Below, in pieces: positions 1-7,880 of a DNA stretch of 29,625 bases. Location of the stretch: contig CAJUOT010000034.1 in the NCBI GenBank assembly GCA_910588135.1, forward strand, positions 1-29,625. The letters run 5' to 3'. Under the pieces are notes generated by a model, which was not told the origin of the DNA, searched no databases, and worked only from the letters and a program-made list of their open reading frames with translations. The stretch comes from an uncultured Oscillospiraceae bacterium. GTDB taxonomy: Bacteria > Bacillota > Clostridia > Oscillospirales > Oscillospiraceae. A program made the position numbers and the translations under genes. Every line of letters begins with the position of its first letter. Within the stretch, counting starts at the first letter, position 1.

Positions 1-1
1 C

Positions 2-352
2 CTGCGGGAGAAGCAGCACCCCGCCAAGCGCTCCTTCCAGGCCATCCGCATTGCAGTAAACGATGAACTGGGCGAGGTGGAGCGGATGCTGAACGGGGCG
101 CTGGACAAGCTGAATCCCGGGGGGCGGCTGGCAGTCATCTCCTTCCACTCGCTGGAGGACCGGCTGGTCAAGACCGCTTACGGAGAGTGGGCGAAGGGCT
201 GTACCTGCCCGCCTGACTTCCCGGTGTGCGTGTGCGGCAAAAAGCCAAAGGTCAAATTGATCGGGAAACGGCCCGTCACGGCGGACGAAGACGAAGTGGA
301 CGGGAACCCGAGGGCCCGCAGCGCGAAGCTCCGGGTGGCGGAGAAATTGTAA
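2..352 (+). CDS. rsmH: RsmH, 16S rRNA (cytosine1402-N4)-methyltransferase, C-terminal part
   Basis: Partial gene: the frame is open from base 2 to the TAA at 350-352, giving the last 116 residues or so of a protein normally about 310 long. The segment HPAKRSFQAIRIAVNDELGE is the hallmark of the RsmH/MraW family. It is followed by SFHSLEDRLVK and a cysteine-rich stretch (GCTCPPDFPVCVCGKKP) typical of Firmicute members. The family uses SAM to methylate N4 of C1402 in the 16S rRNA P-site region and is the usual first or second gene of the dcw cluster. That position is confirmed here by ftsL immediately downstream. The SAM-binding N-terminal half lies outside the window. A methionine codon at 77 is internal, not the start. 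Confidence 0.96.
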   Translation: MREKQHPAKRSFQAIRIAVNDELGEVERMLNGALDKLNPGGRLAVISFHSLEDRLVKTAYGEWAKGCTCPPDFPVCVCGKKPKVKLIGKRPVTADEDEVDGNPRARSAKLRVAEKL

Positions 353-410
353 ACGGAACCCTGCGGATCGCATTGTGGGGTAGGGGATCAAGAAGTGAGG
401 AGTGTGCCCC

Positions 411-983
411 ATGGCGGCTGAAAGCAGGAACAACAGAAGATACCGCACGTATGGAAACGTAGCTTACCAGCCGGAGTTTGAGCAGGAGGGTGCCCGCGCC
501 CCTGCCCGCCGGGAGCGGGTGCAGGGCAACACCGTCCGCCGTCCGGAGCCGCAGCGACGCCCCCAGCCCCGGCCCCGCCGGCGTCCGGCGGTACGGCCCA
601 ATATCCAGGTCCGGCCCCAGGGGGCCGTGGCCCCCTTTACCGTGGTGGGGCTGTTCGCGGTGCTGGCCTGCGCGCTGATGCTGGTGGTCAGCTGCGCCCA
701 GCTGGCCCAGGCCAACCATGATATCGTCAAGCTGCGCTCCACGCTGGAGGGTCTCCAGGATGAGAACCGGACGCTTCAGGCCAAGTATGAGCTGGTGTAC
801 GACCTGGAGGCCATTGAAAAGCAGTTCCTTTCCGACGGGACCATGGTGCGCCCGGGGGCGGGCCAGACCGTATATCTGGATCTGTCCGGGGGGGACAGCG
901 TGACGTACTACGACGGGGCTGGGGACGGGCTGTCCGGCATTCTCCAGCGGGCGGAGCGGTTTTTTGCCGGCCTGCTCTCCTGA
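411..983 (+). CDS. ftsL: FtsL-like cell division protein
   Basis: A 190-residue bitopic membrane protein. Residues 1-72 form a very basic, Arg/Pro-rich cytoplasmic tail, 74-96 one transmembrane helix, and about 97-135 a predicted coiled coil (HDIVKLRSTLEGLQDENRTL). A short extracytoplasmic tail follows. This layout and the position between rsmH and the class B PBP are those of FtsL, which binds FtsB/DivIC and FtsQ/DivIB in the divisome and helps activate FtsW-PBP. FtsL is poorly conserved, so the call rests on topology and synteny. ATG 411 is chosen because GAGGAG lies 8-9 nt upstream; an in-frame GTG at 402 falls inside that ribosome site. The cytoplasmic tail is longer than in Bacillus FtsL. 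Confidence 0.85.
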   Translation: MAAESRNNRRYRTYGNVAYQPEFEQEGARAPARRERVQGNTVRRPEPQRRPQPRPRRRPAVRPNIQVRPQGAVAPFTVVGLFAVLACALMLVVSCAQLAQANHDIVKLRSTLEGLQDENRTLQAKYELVYDLEAIEKQFLSDGTMVRPGAGQTVYLDLSGGDSVTYYDGAGDGLSGILQRAERFFAGLLS

Positions 984-1060
984 TGGCCCGCGTCCCGGCT
1001 GTGGATACAGGTTCTAAGGGACGCGCCCAGCCACATATCATTTTCCCATAGAGAGATAAA

Positions 1061-1096
1061 AGGGGCGTGAGGAACGCACAGGGTTCCCACGCCCCT
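1061..1096. other. Strong hairpin in ftsL-PBP intergenic gap
   Basis: An imperfect inverted repeat: 1061-1069 plus 1071-1075 pair with 1083-1096, giving 14 pairs with one bulged A (1070) and a 7-nt loop. No T-run follows on the plus strand (CTGCCATAGC follows), so it is not a classic terminator in the gene direction. Read on the minus strand it is followed by TTTTATC. It may attenuate or stabilise mRNA between ftsL and the PBP gene. The rest of the 984-1149 gap shows no gene or convincing promoter. Confidence 0.6.
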
Positions 1097-1149
1097 CTGC
1101 CATAGCGGTTCCACAATAATTTATTTTATGGAAAGCAGGAGCGAAGCCC

Positions 1150-3543
1150 ATGCAAGATCCAAACCGAAAGCCCCGCCGCTCAGAGGGGAAAAACAACCGG
1201 AGCCTGTTCCGGCGCACCATCTTTTTGATGGCGGTGCTGGGCGTTGGGATATTTCTGCCCCTGGTTGCCCAGCTTTACCGGCTCCAGATCGTGGAGCAGG
1301 AGGAGTGGGAGGAGCGGGCCGCAGACCAGCAGACCCAGAGCGTATCCGTCGCCGCCAAGCGGGGCGCCATCTATGACCGGGAGGGGCGCGCCATGGCCAT
1401 GTCCGCCACGGTCTACAAGCTGATCCTGTCCCCCAAAGGGGTGTACGGCGCGGTTGACAAGGAGAAGTACAAGAAGGACGGCGAACTGGACGAGGCGGCC
1501 TATGAGAAGGCCCTGTACGACCTGCGCAAGCTGATTGTGGACTGGGTGTCAGACGACTTGGGCTATGACGAAGAGGCCCTGTGGAAGAAGCTTGAAAACA
1601 CTGGAAACGCCTATGTGGAGCTGTATACGGAACTGGAGGAAGAGGACGCGGAGAAGGTCCGGGAATTCACCAGCCAGAACCGTATCACCGGCCTTTTGTA
1701 CCTCACTCCCAGCAGCAAGCGGTATTATCCGTTTTCCTCCATCGGCTCCCATGTGCTGGGCTACATGGGACAGACCGAGACCAGCGGCCAGAACAAGGTG
1801 GGCAAGGCGGGCATTGAGGCGGGATATGAGGACGCCCTGTCCGGTGAGCTGGGAAGGGTGGTCACCTCTGTCAACGGGCACCGTATGCAGATGATCTCCG
1901 GCTACGAGATGTACTTTGACGCCCAGAACGGCTATGACGTCCACCTCACTCTGGATGAGCGGATTCAGGCCATGCTGGAACAGACGCTGGCCGAGGGCAT
2001 TGAGAGTTATGAGGTGCAGAACGGCGCCTTCGGCATCGCCATCGACCCCACCACCGGGGCGGTGCTGGCCATGGCCAGCACTCCGGACTTTGACCCCAAC
2101 GACTGGAACTCCATCCTAAGCGATGATCTCCAGGCCGAGATCGACCAGGTGGAGGAGGAGCAGGGGGACGAGGCCGCCGACGCCGCCTGGGACAAAGCCT
2201 GGGACAGACAAATGCGCAACCGCGCCCTGTCCGATGCCTACGAGCCGGGGTCGGTGTTCAAGCCGCTGGTGGTGGCCATGGCGCTGGAGGAGGGGCTGAT
2301 CTCCCTGGACGACCACTACTATTGCAGCGGCTCCAAGCAGTTCCCCGGCCTGGAAAAGCCCATCCGCTGCCATAACCGCAGCGGCCACCTGGACCAGACC
2401 CTCACCGAGGCGGTGGAGAACTCCTGCAACGTGGCGCTGATGGAGATCGGCGGTAAAATCGGCGCGGAGACCATGTGGCGCTACTTTGAGGATTACGGCC
2501 TGAAAAGTAGAACTGGCATCGACTTGGGAGGAGAGGGAAAAAGCCTGTTCTGGAGCAAAGAAGAGTTTACCGGCCCCTACGGCGCCACCTCTTTGGCGGT
2601 GGCCTCCTTCGGACAGACGTTCAAGATCACCCCGATTCAGATGATCACCGCTTTCGCCTCGGTGATCAACGGCGGGCACCTGCTGGAGCCGTATGTGGTG
2701 CAGGGCATTGCCGACGGGGAGGGCAACACGGTGTTTTACCACGAGACCAAAGAGGTGCGCCAGGTGATCAGCGAGTCCACGTCCGACAAACTCCGGGCTA
2801 TCCTGGAAAGCGTTGTGGCCAACGGAGGCGGCCATAACGCCTATATGAGCGGCTACCGCATTGGGGGAAAAACGGGCACGTCGGAGAAGCGGGATGAGCT
2901 GGATAACGACGACGTGATCTGCTCCTTCATGGGCTTCGCCCCGGTGGATAACCCCCAGGTGCTGGTGCTGGTGGCCTACGATTCCCCCAAACGCTCCGCC
3001 CCCGGTTCCAACTACACAGCGTCTGGTACGTACATCTCCGGCGGCAACATCGCCGCTCCCATGGCCGGGCATCTCATCGCCAATATCCTGGATTACATCG
3101 GGGTGGAAAAGCAATACAGCTCCGACGAGCTGGCCAAGGCGGACGCTCCCATGCCCTATGTGGTGGGCCAGGAGCTGTCGGTGGCCAAGGGGACGCTGCA
3201 AAACGCCGGCTTTGACTGCCGCACTGTGGGCTCGGGCAGCACGGTGACCCACCAGGTGCCCGCGGCGGGGGTGTCCATCCCCGGCGGCTCCCAGGTGGTG
3301 CTCTATCTGGGCAGCGACGCCCCGGAGGCGCAGGTGGAGACTCCCGATTTGAAAGGGCTCACCCCAACGGCGGCCAAGGTCAAACTGGAGGAAAAAGGCC
3401 TGTTTATGCGTGCTACCGGCGTGGCCTCCGGCGATGCGGCCATCACCGCCTCGAGCCAGTCGGTGAATGCCGGGACCATGGTGTCCCCCGGCACGGTGGT
3501 GGAGGTAAGATTTGTGAGCACTATTGAATATGGAGACCAATAG
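1150..3543 (+). CDS. Class B penicillin-binding protein (FtsI/PBP2B or SpoVD type) with two PASTA domains
   Basis: A 797-residue peptidoglycan D,D-transpeptidase. Visible parts: basic cytoplasmic N-terminus, transmembrane helix about 23-43, PBP dimerisation domain (RGAIYDREGR at 71-80), then the transpeptidase domain with S368-V-F-K371 (nucleophile Ser368), SCN at 425-427 and KTGT at 574-577. Two C-terminal PASTA domains (about 667-724 and 729-790) follow. It crosslinks the peptides of nascent peptidoglycan outside the membrane, paired with a SEDS glycosyltransferase such as the FtsW encoded downstream. It is the only class B PBP in this cluster, so a septal role (FtsI/PBP2B) is likely. In clostridia the same slot is often annotated spoVD, and the sequence alone does not decide, so no symbol is given. 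AGGAG 8 nt upstream supports ATG 1150. Confidence 0.95.
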   Translation: MQDPNRKPRRSEGKNNRSLFRRTIFLMAVLGVGIFLPLVAQLYRLQIVEQEEWEERAADQQTQSVSVAAKRGAIYDREGRAMAMSATVYKLILSPKGVYGAVDKEKYKKDGELDEAAYEKALYDLRKLIVDWVSDDLGYDEEALWKKLENTGNAYVELYTELEEEDAEKVREFTSQNRITGLLYLTPSSKRYYPFSSIGSHVLGYMGQTETSGQNKVGKAGIEAGYEDALSGELGRVVTSVNGHRMQMISGYEMYFDAQNGYDVHLTLDERIQAMLEQTLAEGIESYEVQNGAFGIAIDPTTGAVLAMASTPDFDPNDWNSILSDDLQAEIDQVEEEQGDEAADAAWDKAWDRQMRNRALSDAYEPGSVFKPLVVAMALEEGLISLDDHYYCSGSKQFPGLEKPIRCHNRSGHLDQTLTEAVENSCNVALMEIGGKIGAETMWRYFEDYGLKSRTGIDLGGEGKSLFWSKEEFTGPYGATSLAVASFGQTFKITPIQMITAFASVINGGHLLEPYVVQGIADGEGNTVFYHETKEVRQVISESTSDKLRAILESVVANGGGHNAYMSGYRIGGKTGTSEKRDELDNDDVICSFMGFAPVDNPQVLVLVAYDSPKRSAPGSNYTASGTYISGGNIAAPMAGHLIANILDYIGVEKQYSSDELAKADAPMPYVVGQELSVAKGTLQNAGFDCRTVGSGSTVTHQVPAAGVSIPGGSQVVLYLGSDAPEAQVETPDLKGLTPTAAKVKLEEKGLFMRATGVASGDAAITASSQSVNAGTMVSPGTVVEVRFVSTIEYGDQ

Positions 3544-4066
3544 GAGTACAATAAAAGACCCCATTGCCGTGGTGGGCCGGGGGGACACTCTTACCGCGGG
3601 GCTGCTGCGCGCCCTTGTGCCCGGGCCGGTGGTGGAGCTCACCCCTTGCCAGGCGGCGATGTATGAGGGGCGCTGCCGCGCGGTGGTGGTGGAAAACTTT
3701 GAACCCGCCGCCCAGGGGGCTCTGAGCGGCTGCGCCGCCGCCCGGTGGGCGCTGTCCCGCCGGGCCGGGGTCACCGTGGTGGCTCTGGACGACCCGGAGG
3801 GCCGCCGCTTTGCCGGGGCCATGCCGGGAGCGGTGTACGCCTACTCCGACGGCAGGCCTCAGGCAGACCTGACCGCCAAAAACGTCCGGCTCCGGGGGGA
3901 GCGGCTGGAATTTGAAGCGCTCGCCCAGGGAGGGCTGGTCCGGGTGCGGGTGCCCGGGGGCGAGAGGCCCCGGCTGTACGACCATCTGGCTGCCCTGGCC
4001 GGGGCGCTGGCCCTGGGGGTGCCGCTGGAGGATGCGGCTGCCCGGCTGGGGGCTGAGAGGGATTGA
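3530..4066 (+). CDS. Short degenerate Mur-ligase-like protein in the murE/murF slot
   Basis: A 178-residue protein whose start overlaps the end of the PBP gene by 14 nt. The start is uncertain: TTG 3524 is also possible and the ribosome site is weak. I see no characterised family over the full length. The last 50 residues or so (ADLTAKNVRLRGERLEFEAL, then YDHLAALAGALALGVPLEDA) read like the end of the MurE/MurF central domain, where family members have HNxxNxLAAxAxALxLG. The N-terminus (IAVVGRGDTLTAGLLRAL, residues 12-29) resembles the Mur P-loop region but lacks the GKT lysine. The intervening ATPase core is shortened and the C-terminal ligase domain is absent. An active ligase is therefore unlikely. 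The frame is intact and tightly coupled to its neighbours, which suggests a retained non-catalytic role. The homology is my inference from pattern. Confidence 0.6.
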   Translation: METNRSTIKDPIAVVGRGDTLTAGLLRALVPGPVVELTPCQAAMYEGRCRAVVVENFEPAAQGALSGCAAARWALSRRAGVTVVALDDPEGRRFAGAMPGAVYAYSDGRPQADLTAKNVRLRGERLEFEALAQGGLVRVRVPGGERPRLYDHLAALAGALALGVPLEDAAARLGAERD

Positions 4067-4100
4067 CAACACAAAAGAGGAGAGTTTGGAGGATATGACG

Positions 4101-5087
4101 ATGCGGATTCTGCTGGCGGCGCTGACCGCCTTTGTGATCTCGGCGGCGGTGGGGTGGTTCCTGATCCCGGCCCTGCGGGCGCTGCACGCGGGCCAGTCTA
4201 TCAAGGAGATCGGCCCCAACTGGCACAAGATCAAGGAGGGGACTCCCACCATGGGGGGCATCATGTTCATCGCGGCCGTCATCGCCGTGGTGCTGGCGTT
4301 CGGCTGGCGGGACATGGCGGATGGGAGCTGGCAGGCGCTGTTTGTGCTGGCCTTTTCCCTGGTGTGCGGAGCCATCGGCTTTGTGGACGACTACGCCAAG
4401 ATCCGCAAGCATGAGAACACCGGGCTCACCGCCGGGTGGAAATTCCTGCTCCAACTGGCAGCGGCCATTGCTTTCCTGGCGCTGCTGAGATGGCGGGGAC
4501 ACCTGAGCCCCAACCTGTACGTTCCTTTTATCAACGTGTCCGTGCCCCTGCCCTGGGGGGCGTACCTGGTGTTTGCCGCCTTTGTGATGGTGGGCTGTGT
4601 CAACGCGGTCAACCTGACCGATGGTGTGGATGGGCTGGCGGGGTCGGTGACGCTGGCGGTGTCGGCGTTTTTCGTGGTGCTCTCCAAATGGTGGGACTGC
4701 GGCGCAGTGGGCATTTTTGCCGGAGCGCTGGCAGGAGGGCTGCTGGGCTTCCTGGTGTATAACTTCCACCCGGCCAAGGTGTTCATGGGGGACACCGGCT
4801 CCCTGTTTCTCGGGGGTGCGGTGTGCGGCATGGCCTTCGCGCTGGACGCGCCCCTGGTGCTGGTGCCTGTGGGCGTCATCTACATCGCGGAGACCATGAG
4901 CGACATCATCCAGGTGGGCTACTTCAAGCTCACCCACGGCAAACGGATTTTCCGCATGGCCCCCCTCCACCACCACCTGGAACTGGGGGGCTGGAGCGAG
5001 GTGCGCATCGTGCTCACTTTCGCGGGGATCACGGTGGCTTTCTGTCTGCTGGCCTTTGTGGGCGTGATGTACAGGTACGCGATATGA
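4101..5087 (+). CDS. mraY: MraY, phospho-N-acetylmuramoyl-pentapeptide-transferase
   Basis: A 328-residue polytopic membrane enzyme that transfers phospho-MurNAc-pentapeptide from UDP to undecaprenyl phosphate to form lipid I. Diagnostic motifs are VDDYAK (Asp96-Asp97), the NLTDGVDGLAGS loop (about 171-182), VFMGDTGSLFLGG (Asp231) and the histidine cluster HHHLE (290-294). Several hydrophobic helices lie between them, and length is normal for the family. The start is set at ATG 4101 because GGAGGA (4088-4093) lies 7 nt upstream; the nearby ATG 4095 is too close to that site. It sits between the Mur-like gene and ftsW, as expected for a dcw cluster except that murD, usually next, is missing here. 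Confidence 0.97.
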   Translation: MRILLAALTAFVISAAVGWFLIPALRALHAGQSIKEIGPNWHKIKEGTPTMGGIMFIAAVIAVVLAFGWRDMADGSWQALFVLAFSLVCGAIGFVDDYAKIRKHENTGLTAGWKFLLQLAAAIAFLALLRWRGHLSPNLYVPFINVSVPLPWGAYLVFAAFVMVGCVNAVNLTDGVDGLAGSVTLAVSAFFVVLSKWWDCGAVGIFAGALAGGLLGFLVYNFHPAKVFMGDTGSLFLGGAVCGMAFALDAPLVLVPVGVIYIAETMSDIIQVGYFKLTHGKRIFRMAPLHHHLELGGWSEVRIVLTFAGITVAFCLLAFVGVMYRYAI

Positions 5088-5184
5088 ATGCGGAGAAGCG
5101 GTCGGCGGGGGAGCTTGGAGTGGAGCGAGACCGAGCGCAGGGCCGCGCCGCGAACACGCGAGTGGATGAAGCGGAAGGACATTT

Positions 5185-5219
5185 GAACGCCGGACCGTCG
5201 TGAGCAGCGTCCGGTGTTC
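5185..5219. other. Hairpin in the mraY-ftsW gap where murD is usually found
   Basis: An 11-bp inverted repeat (5185-5195 with 5209-5219, one G-T pair) and a 13-nt loop, not followed by a T-run. It lies in the 170-nt gap 5088-5257. A 39-codon frame (5084-5203) begins with an ATGA overlap on the mraY stop but has no ribosome site and low-complexity content, so I do not call it a gene. Confidence 0.5.
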
Positions 5220-5257
5220 TGTGCAAAACATCAGGTTGAAAGGAGGGGGGCAGCCCT

Positions 5258-6487
5258 ATGGCGAGAAAAGCAAAGCGTGACCTCACTGTTGAGCAGCAGC
5301 TTGCCCGGGGGCCCATCGACCTTCCCTTTCTGGCCCTGGTGATGCTGCTCACCGCCATCGGCCTTATTATGGTGCTGTCCGCCTCCTATGCCTCCGCCAT
5401 GTACAATCTGGACCGGGGAATCAACACCGAAGGGGACCCGCTGTACTATTTCAAACGGCAGTTTGGATTTGCGGTACTAGGCGTTATCGCCATGTTTGTC
5501 ATCTCCAAAATCGACTACCAGCACTTCCGCTGGATGTCCGTGTTTGTGCTGGGGGCGTCCATTGTGCTGATGCTGCTGGTGTTCATCCCCTACTTCGGAC
5601 GGTCCGGCGGCGGCGCGCTGCGGTGGGTCAAGATTGGGCCCATCCGCTTCCAGCCCTCGGAGATCGCCAAGGTGGGCGTCATCATGTTTTTTGCCGCTGG
5701 ACTGTCCAAGCGGAACAGCCAGCTGGGCCCGCCGAAAAAGTGGAGCAAGCGCACCTTCACCGGCCGCATGGCGGCGCGGCTGGACCGGGTTGGCCTGCTG
5801 GAGCTGATTCCTTACATCCTGGTGCTCGGGCTGGTGCTGGCCATTATCATGATGCAAAAGCACCTGTCCGGCACGATCCTGGTGGCGATGGGCGCGGCGT
5901 CGGTGCTGTTTGCCTCCGGAATTTCGCTGTACTGGTTCCTGGGCGGCGGGGCGGCGCTGGGGGCGCTGCTCTACTGGATTGCCAACAACACGGAATATAT
6001 GACCATGCGGCTCACCATCTGGCACGACCCCTTCAGCGACCCGCGGGGAGACGGGTTCCAGCCCATCCAGGCCAAGATCGCCATTGGCTCCGGCGGCCTG
6101 CTGGGGGTGGGCCTGGGCAACAGCCGGCAGAAATACGCCTTTCTGCCCGAGGAGCATAACGACTACATTTTCCCCATCATCTGCGAGGAGCTGGGCATGG
6201 TTGGGGCCTGCGTCATCATGGCCCTGTTTGCCCTGCTGATTATCCGGGGCTACTGGCTGGCCCTCCACGCCAGGGACAGGTTTGGCACCCTGCTGGTGGT
6301 TGGGATTACGTCCCTGACGGCCATCCAGACCTTCTTCAACATTGGTGTGGTGACGGGGTTCCTGCCCCCCACAGGCATATCCCTGCCCTTTTTCAGCTAC
6401 GGAGGCACAGCCCTGGCCATCCAGCTGGCGGAGATGGGTATGATATTGAGCGTATCCCGACAGATTGCCGCCCCCAAGGCGGAGTAG
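5258..6487 (+). CDS. ftsW: FtsW/SpoVE-type SEDS peptidoglycan glycosyltransferase
   Basis: A 409-residue polytopic membrane protein of the SEDS family (FtsW/RodA/SpoVE), which polymerises lipid II glycan strands together with a class B PBP. Signature segments are GGALRWVKIGPIRFQPSEIA, the extracytoplasmic motif LPEEHNDYIFPIICEELG and the C-terminal NIGVVTGFLPPTGISLPFFS. The N-terminus is short and cytoplasmic, and the first membrane helix is at about 22-45. A strong AGGAGG about 11 nt upstream fixes ATG 5258. Its partner is probably the PASTA-containing PBP encoded at 1150. The dcw position favours the divisional FtsW; the sporulation paralogue SpoVE is very similar and cannot be excluded. 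Confidence 0.95.
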   Translation: MARKAKRDLTVEQQLARGPIDLPFLALVMLLTAIGLIMVLSASYASAMYNLDRGINTEGDPLYYFKRQFGFAVLGVIAMFVISKIDYQHFRWMSVFVLGASIVLMLLVFIPYFGRSGGGALRWVKIGPIRFQPSEIAKVGVIMFFAAGLSKRNSQLGPPKKWSKRTFTGRMAARLDRVGLLELIPYILVLGLVLAIIMMQKHLSGTILVAMGAASVLFASGISLYWFLGGGAALGALLYWIANNTEYMTMRLTIWHDPFSDPRGDGFQPIQAKIAIGSGGLLGVGLGNSRQKYAFLPEEHNDYIFPIICEELGMVGACVIMALFALLIIRGYWLALHARDRFGTLLVVGITSLTAIQTFFNIGVVTGFLPPTGISLPFFSYGGTALAIQLAEMGMILSVSRQIAAPKAE

Positions 6488-6522
6488 GAGAAAAGGAACC
6501 CCCGCCAAAGCGCTTCTGGGGT

Positions 6523-6553
6523 CCCCGCAAAGCTGCCCTTTGGCTTTGCGGGG
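6523..6553. repeat. 11-bp perfect hairpin upstream of murG
   Basis: CCCCGCAAAGC (6523-6533) pairs perfectly with GCTTTGCGGGG (6543-6553) around a 9-nt loop. No T-run follows. It is the first of several palindromic pieces in the 220-nt ftsW-murG gap and looks like an extragenic palindromic repeat or an mRNA-processing structure rather than a terminator. Confidence 0.6.
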
Positions 6554-6578
6554 AGAGGAGAAGCAAGGGAGCGGGCGC

Positions 6579-6710
6579 AGCTTTCGCCAAAGGCGGAAAC
6601 AAGCCAGGCGGACTTTGCTTCGACGACGTGGGGAGAGGACGGGCAACGAAATGAGCAAGCTTTCGCCGAAAGGCGGAAGCGAGAGATATGGAGTTGGTGA
6701 GGACGACGTG
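6579..6710 (+). repeat. Imperfect tandem duplication (period about 80 nt) reaching the murG start
   Basis: AGCTTTCGCC-AAAGGCGGAAAC (6579-6600) recurs as AGCTTTCGCCGAAAGGCGGAAGC (6658-6680). GACGACGTG at 6622-6630 recurs at 6702-6710, where its GTG is the likely murG start. The second palindrome folds into 9 pairs (6659-6667 with 6672-6680) closed by a GAAA tetraloop. The sequence between the two matched parts is less similar. The block may be a dispersed palindromic element that duplicated locally. Confidence 0.6.
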
Positions 6711-7820
6711 AGGATCATATTCACTTGCGGCGGCTCGGCGGGCCATGTGAACCCCGCCCTGGCGGTGGCCCAACAGTTTGAGGCCCGTTGTCCCGGCTGC
6801 GAGATCCTGTTCGTGGGGGCGGAGCGGGGAATGGAACAGCGGCTGGTGACCCAGGCGGGCTATCCCATTGAGACGGTGAAGGTGTCCACCTTTGAGCGCG
6901 CCTGGAGCTGGAAGGTGCTCAAGCACAACGTGAAAAGTGCGTTCAAGCTTCCGGTGGGCCAGCATGAGGCGGCTGATATCCTCAAGCGCTTCAAACCGGA
7001 TCTGGTGGTGGGTACGGGGGGATACGCATCCTATCCCGCGGTCCACGAGGCGGCCCGGCGGCACATCCCCTGCGCCCTCCACGAGTCCAACGCCTATCCG
7101 GGCCTCACCACCCGGGCGCTGGCCAATCAGGTGGATCTGGTGATGGTGGGCTTCCCGGAGGCGGCGGAGTATTATAAAGGGGCGAAGAAAGTGGCGGTCA
7201 CCGGCACTCCGGTGCGGGAGGAGTTCTTTTCCCTGGACCGGGAGCGGGCCCGCCTGGAGCTTGGCCTGACGGACAGCCAGCCGCTGGTGGTGTCCTTCTG
7301 GGGTTCTCAGGGGGCGGGGCATATGAGCGAGCACACGGCGGATCTGGTGGAGCGCTGGGCGGGGGAGGGCCGCCGGTTTCACTATGTCCATGCCGCCGGA
7401 CGGGATTATGAGCGCATGACCGCCGAGCTGAAAAAACGGGGCGTGCCGGTGAGCGGTAACGAGGTGCGGCCCTATATCGACGATATGCCGGTGGTGATGG
7501 CGGCGGCCGACCTGGTGATCTGCCGGGCGGGGGCATCCACCATCGGGGAACTCACCGCCCTGGGCAAGCCGGCTATCCTGGTGCCGTCCCCCTTTGTGGC
7601 GGCCAACCACCAGTTCAAAAACGCCAAAGTCCTGGCTGACCGGGGCGGGGTGGAGCTGATGGAGGAGAAGGACTGCACCGGCGAGAGCCTGTACCGGGCG
7701 GCGCTGGAGCTGCTGGCGGACGGAAACCGGCGGGCGGAAATGGGAAAGGCTCTGCGCGGGCTGGCATCCCCCCGTGCGGCCCAGGATATCTATGAAAACC
7801 TGTCTGCGCTGATAAAATAA
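6708..7820 (+). CDS. murG: MurG, UDP-GlcNAc:undecaprenyl-PP-MurNAc-pentapeptide GlcNAc transferase
   Basis: A 370-residue peripheral membrane GT-B glycosyltransferase that makes lipid II from lipid I. The N-terminal donor/acceptor loop CGGSAGHVNPALA (7-19) matches the family GGxxGH motif. GTGGYASYP lies in the N-domain, and the C-domain carries CRAGASTIGELTALGKPAIL and the ANHQFKNA segment of UDP-GlcNAc binding. I choose GTG 6708 because the protein then starts VRIIFTCGG exactly where family members start, and GGTGAGGA (6696-6703) precedes it by 4 nt. An in-frame ATG at 6651 would add 19 residues encoded by the palindromic repeat and is less likely. It follows ftsW as in many dcw clusters. 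Confidence 0.96.
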   Translation: MRIIFTCGGSAGHVNPALAVAQQFEARCPGCEILFVGAERGMEQRLVTQAGYPIETVKVSTFERAWSWKVLKHNVKSAFKLPVGQHEAADILKRFKPDLVVGTGGYASYPAVHEAARRHIPCALHESNAYPGLTTRALANQVDLVMVGFPEAAEYYKGAKKVAVTGTPVREEFFSLDRERARLELGLTDSQPLVVSFWGSQGAGHMSEHTADLVERWAGEGRRFHYVHAAGRDYERMTAELKKRGVPVSGNEVRPYIDDMPVVMAAADLVICRAGASTIGELTALGKPAILVPSPFVAANHQFKNAKVLADRGGVELMEEKDCTGESLYRAALELLADGNRRAEMGKALRGLASPRAAQDIYENLSALIK

Positions 7821-7880
7821 CGGCGAAAAGCCCCTCCGCATAGAATGAAGGGAGATTTCTTTCTATGGGGAGGCTTTGCC

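Noticed and set aside
2116..3822. 568-codon minus-strand frame opposite the PBP gene
   Set aside because: Same kind of GC shadow. The plus-strand transpeptidase motifs are unambiguous.
5084..5203. 39-codon frame overlapping the mraY stop
   Set aside because: No ribosome site beyond the overlap, Arg/Glu/Ala-rich composition, no recognisable motif, and its end runs into a hairpin.
6651..6707. Upstream ATG as the murG start
   Set aside because: It would add 19 residues encoded by a palindromic repeat and its ribosome site is 11-12 nt away. GTG 6708 gives the family-standard N-terminus.
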